This document shows positions 60,828-64,000 of a stretch of 64,000 nucleotides of DNA, in pieces. The notes beneath the pieces were generated by a model. The model was not told the DNA's origin. It did not search any database and was given only the letters and a program-made list of their open reading frames with translations. The stretch's first letter is position 1, and the number at the start of each line of letters is the position of its first letter. The DNA lies in the NCBI GenBank assembly GCA_037953745.1, contig JBAKBP010004294.1:1-64000 (forward strand), given 5' to 3'. Made by a program: the position numbers and the translations under genes. The DNA comes from Lithodes maja (taxonomy: Eukaryota; Arthropoda; Malacostraca; Decapoda; Lithodidae).

Positions 60828-63013
60828 ATGGCTTCTGCTTTAGTGGTTCCGGAGAGTGAGCCCCTTATGGCATGCAGCCTGCCACTTGGGGGTCTGTTGT
60901 CTGGCTGTCAGTCCGGTTCACCGCGGGAGCACGGTGAGTCGGGGATGGTTTTGGGTGCTCTCGACCGGCCCGCTGAAATATCCCTCGGTCGTCGCTCGTC
61001 CCTCTCGTCCATTACCGTTCCGGATCCTTCTACTACCCTTCCGTCTTCGTCACGTCTTTCTCTACCCTCCACTACCCAGGATTTCATCTCCTCCTGTAGT
61101 TATTTCTGCGTCTTCCTCTTCTCCCTCTAGTCATGTCACCCTCGACCCTTTTCTGCCCTCCCTCCCTCGTTCTCTTTCCTCTTCTTCTCCAGTTTCGTCC
61201 TCTTCTCGTCCTCGCTCCTCGGTCCTCCCTCTGTCCTCTCTCTTTGCACCTCCTTCCTTTACTAAGTTTTTCTCCATCCCTGCTTCTGCGCCTCTAGCCG
61301 GTGATGACGACCTCTTCCACCTGTGTCTCCTTCAACAGGTGGGAAAGGACGTCACCTTCCACTCCCGCCATAATGCCTCCCGTCTTGTTACCGTCCAAAA
61401 CGAACTTCAGGCTACTGCTATGTCCTCTTTCGTCGATTGTTCTGGCACCCCCATCCCGGCTCAAAAAGATCAACGACTCAACTCCTGTACTGGGACTGTC
61501 CTGATCCCCGCTTCCATCCATCTCGGGGGTCGTCCATTCGCGGATTGCGCCGACCTCGTCAAGGACATCGTTGTCGCTCAAGACCACAAGGTGGTTAGTG
61601 TGGTATGCTACACTATCCCTCCTCGCGACCTTCGCCGCCATCTCGCTAACATTGCCAAGATCTCTTTTGATGGACTTTCCCTTCCTGCCCATGTTATTGT
61701 CGGTGGTACTCACCTCCCCGTGACTGCGTCTCTTCCCCGTCCACTCCAGTGTCGCAGCTGCTGGCGTTTCGGCCACCCGGCGAAGTTCTGCCGTACAGCC
61801 GCTGAGAGCCCACTCTGCCCGCGCTGTGCGCAGTCCGGACATGCCGTTGGTGAATGTCAGTCAACGTCCCAGTTCTGCCTTAATTGCCGCGGGTCTCATT
61901 CGGCTGACTCTAAGATTTGCCCCGTTCATCTGTTCGAGTCTGAGGTTGCTGTCCTCAAAGCGAGACACGGCCTTACGCTCACCGCAGCCCGCCAAGAGTC
62001 TCGTCGCTTGGGCTTCACCCCTCAGTAATTTTCCAAGACTCTGTCTCCTCCCTCCTCTTCTTTGCCTCCCTCTACCACGCCCCCCCCTTTTTCTGGTTCC
62101 TCGGTTCCTTCCACCGCCTCCGCTCCCTCCGTCCCCCCGGTCGCACCAGTTTCGTCATCTGCCTCCCTTCCTTCTACCGGTGCTTCTCCCGGATTTTCTC
62201 CTTCCTCCTCTTCTGTCTCCTCCGTTCGTCCTTCCGTCTCTTCCTTTTCTGTCCATTTGTCTAACACTTTCTCTGTTCTCAGTCCTTCTCCTACTTCTGC
62301 CCCTTCATCTTGCTCTCTTCCTTGTTCCTCCTCTTCTAGTCTCCCTCAACGCTCTCACCGTTCCAAGCCTCCGCCCCCGTTCTCCGTCATCTTCCTCTTC
62401 TAGTCGCCCCAAATCTCCTACTCGCTCTAAACTTCCCTTCTCCTCTACCAAATGGGCTCCTGTGCTTCGTTCTTCCTCGCCCGCTTCCTCTTTTAAACGT
62501 AAGGGTGGTCTCCGTGATGTGCGGAGCTCAAGTCCCTGTGAGAAGAAGAAGAAGTCGTCTCCTCCTTCTGTTTCCCTTTCTCCTCTCTCCGTCCAGTCTC
62601 CTCCTCCTCCCGTCACTGCATCCCTAGATTTCTCCTACGAAACCCTTCCTAAGATTGATGAATTTATCCGTTCTTCCCACCCACCACCTTTAACTGTTCA
62701 TGCCGAAGTTCATCCTACCCCCTCTTCTCTCCCCCCTACCCCTCTCCCGCCTTCCCCTGCCCCGTCCTCTTCCTCCACTCCCCCATCTGGCCTTCCTCCG
62801 GGCCCTCCTCCTCTTCCTCCTCCTGACCCTCCCCCTCTTCCTTCTCCTGCCCTTACCCCCTCCTTCTCTTCCCACCCGCCGTCCGTCCTTCCTACCTCTT
62901 CCGGCCCTCCTCCTTCCTCTCCTCTTTCTCTGTTAGACCTCCCTATGTCCCCCGGTTTCCAGTCTTCCCCTTCAACGTCTTCTCCAATTCCTGCTATTAT
63001 TTCCCATCGTTAG
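60828..63013 (+). pseudogene. LINE C ORF1, several disruptions
   Basis: Corresponds to A's ORF1 from ATG 60828. It lacks two bases near 61090 (CTCCTCCTGTAG against CTCCTCTCCTGTAG in A), has TAA at 62026-62028 where A has TCG, and gains one base near 62372. The position of A's stop is GAA here. Zinc knuckles CRSCWRFGHPAKFC, CPRCAQSGHAVGEC and CLNCRGSHSADSKIC are intact. Not functional. Confidence 0.85.
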
Positions 63014-63134
63014 CCTCTCTTGGCTATATTTTCCACCCACGGTGTTAACTGTATTTTGTAAATATGTTGTATATAGTGTAAGTCTTTTCTTCCCTCTTGT
63101 ACGTGTCTTCTTTTTATTCTTTTTTGTCTTTTTA

Positions 63135-64000
63135 ATGTCCATTTTACAATGGAACATTCGTAGTTTTACAGCACATCGTGTTGATCTTCGTTACCTTATC
63201 TCTAGGTTTAGCCCACTTGTTATTAATTTACAAGAATCGCGTTTATCTTATGCCCCCTCCCCAATACCTTTTTACTCCTATATAAGTTCTCCCTGATCCC
63301 AGTATGCTACTTGCCTCCTCGTACATCATGATGTCCCAGTGTCTCCGTTAACTATCCGTACCTCTCTTAAATGCACGCTTGCCAGAGTGTTCCTTTCACG
63401 CTGGCATACAGTTGTTTCCATATACCTTTCCCCCTCGATCCCGATCGATGTTCCAGAACTAAACAGGATCCATATTCTATTACCTCCACCTTTCCTCCTT
63501 TTAGGGGATTTTAATTGCAGGCATTCCCTGTGGGGTGACTCTACCGTTAATACACAAGGTCGTTCCCTTGAGGCTCTGATTCGTACACACTATTTATTTC
63601 TTTTAAACACTGGTTCTTCTACGCATTTTGATAGCGGCACCCGTACCTTCTCATGTATTGACTTGCCTCTGTGTTCCCCTACACTATCCTTGGATTTCAC
63701 TTGGAAGGTCTTTAATGATTACTGTGCGACTGACCACTTCCCGATTGTCCTCTCCCCTACGTCTTACTCCCCAGTGCCGCGCCCTCCCCGTTGGTGTTTC
63801 GATCGTGCCGACTGGTCATCTTTCGCTGATCTCGCCGTTCCGCCTAATCCGACCCCTGCTTTCCCGGACCCTGATGCCATGCTTACCAGTTTCCTGATGT
63901 TTGTGCTCCATGCTGCCTATACTTGTATTCCACGCACCACTCGGAGTATGTCTTCTAAGTGTGTACCGTGGTGGACTGCTCAGTGCACTTCGGCTTTACA
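63135..64000 (+). pseudogene. LINE C ORF2, N-terminal part with a premature stop
   Basis: MSILQWNIRSFTAHRVDLRY starts at 63135. TGA at 63294-63296 replaces the His codon of A (CAT at 47142). After it the endonuclease continues in frame with LGDFNCRHSLWGD and YCATDHFPIV. The window ends before the RT domain. Confidence 0.85.

Larger units (their letters stand above)
60111..64000 (+). mobile_element. I-group LINE, same family as A, inserted in D (element C, cut by the window end)
   Basis: Begins at TCCCCCTTGCCACATGACTC exactly as A and stays highly similar throughout. It interrupts the RNase H of D after codon ...FFAV. The 3' half lies outside the window. Confidence 0.9.

Overview
This is eukaryotic, intron-sized, almost entirely non-coding DNA. 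The 3' halves of several arthropod-type non-LTR retrotransposons, short runs of the arthropod telomere motif TTAGG (for example near 10741, 12850 and 16143), abundant TA and CA microsatellites and many long minisatellites suggest an arthropod, most likely a decapod crustacean. The taxon is an inference; nothing in the window proves it.

Only one host gene can be argued from sequence. A start-codon exon ends at 1151 (ATG ACA G, donor GTAAGA). A second exon lies at 6136-6249 (acceptor TTGTTTCAG, donor GTAAGT). The two phases join exactly and give a 38-residue N-terminus resembling SLC22 / organic-cation-transporter proteins. Later exons were not found, so the rest of the window may be intron.

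Layout: (1) 1-8.4 kb holds the two exons among small inverted-repeat elements (MITEs), decayed LINE pieces and a 703-bp Harbinger-like element flanked by TTA. (2) 9-16.8 kb has three RTE-like LINE copies (one more at 2 kb), an LTR-retroelement remnant, a 42-bp minisatellite and a pair of 480-bp TTAA-flanked MITEs, one of them split by a LINE. (3) 16.8-26.9 kb is AT-rich with hairpin-forming tandem units (19.4-20.0 kb), decayed LINE 3' ends and tRNA-derived SINEs. (4) 27-43.6 kb is dominated by tandem arrays with units of 49, 108, 55, 24, 52, 50, 29 and 30 bp, plus SINEs and an AAC-tailed LINE 3' end. (5) 43.9-55.0 kb holds a full-length 6.9-kb I-group LINE (ORF1 with zinc knuckles; ORF2 with endonuclease, reverse transcriptase and RNase H) nested in the target-site duplication of a second, 5'-truncated LINE. 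(6) 55-59 kb has MITEs and arrays. (7) 59.1-64.0 kb has an internally deleted LINE into which another copy of the full-length family has inserted, running off the window.

Two themes stand out. First, many small elements are flanked by TTAA and begin CC or GG, as expected of non-autonomous piggyBac-like elements; two of them can be checked against an undisturbed copy of their target inside this same window. Second, several minisatellites are amplified pieces of transposon ends (a LINE tail, a MITE terminal repeat, SINE segments), so transposon termini appear to seed tandem arrays here.
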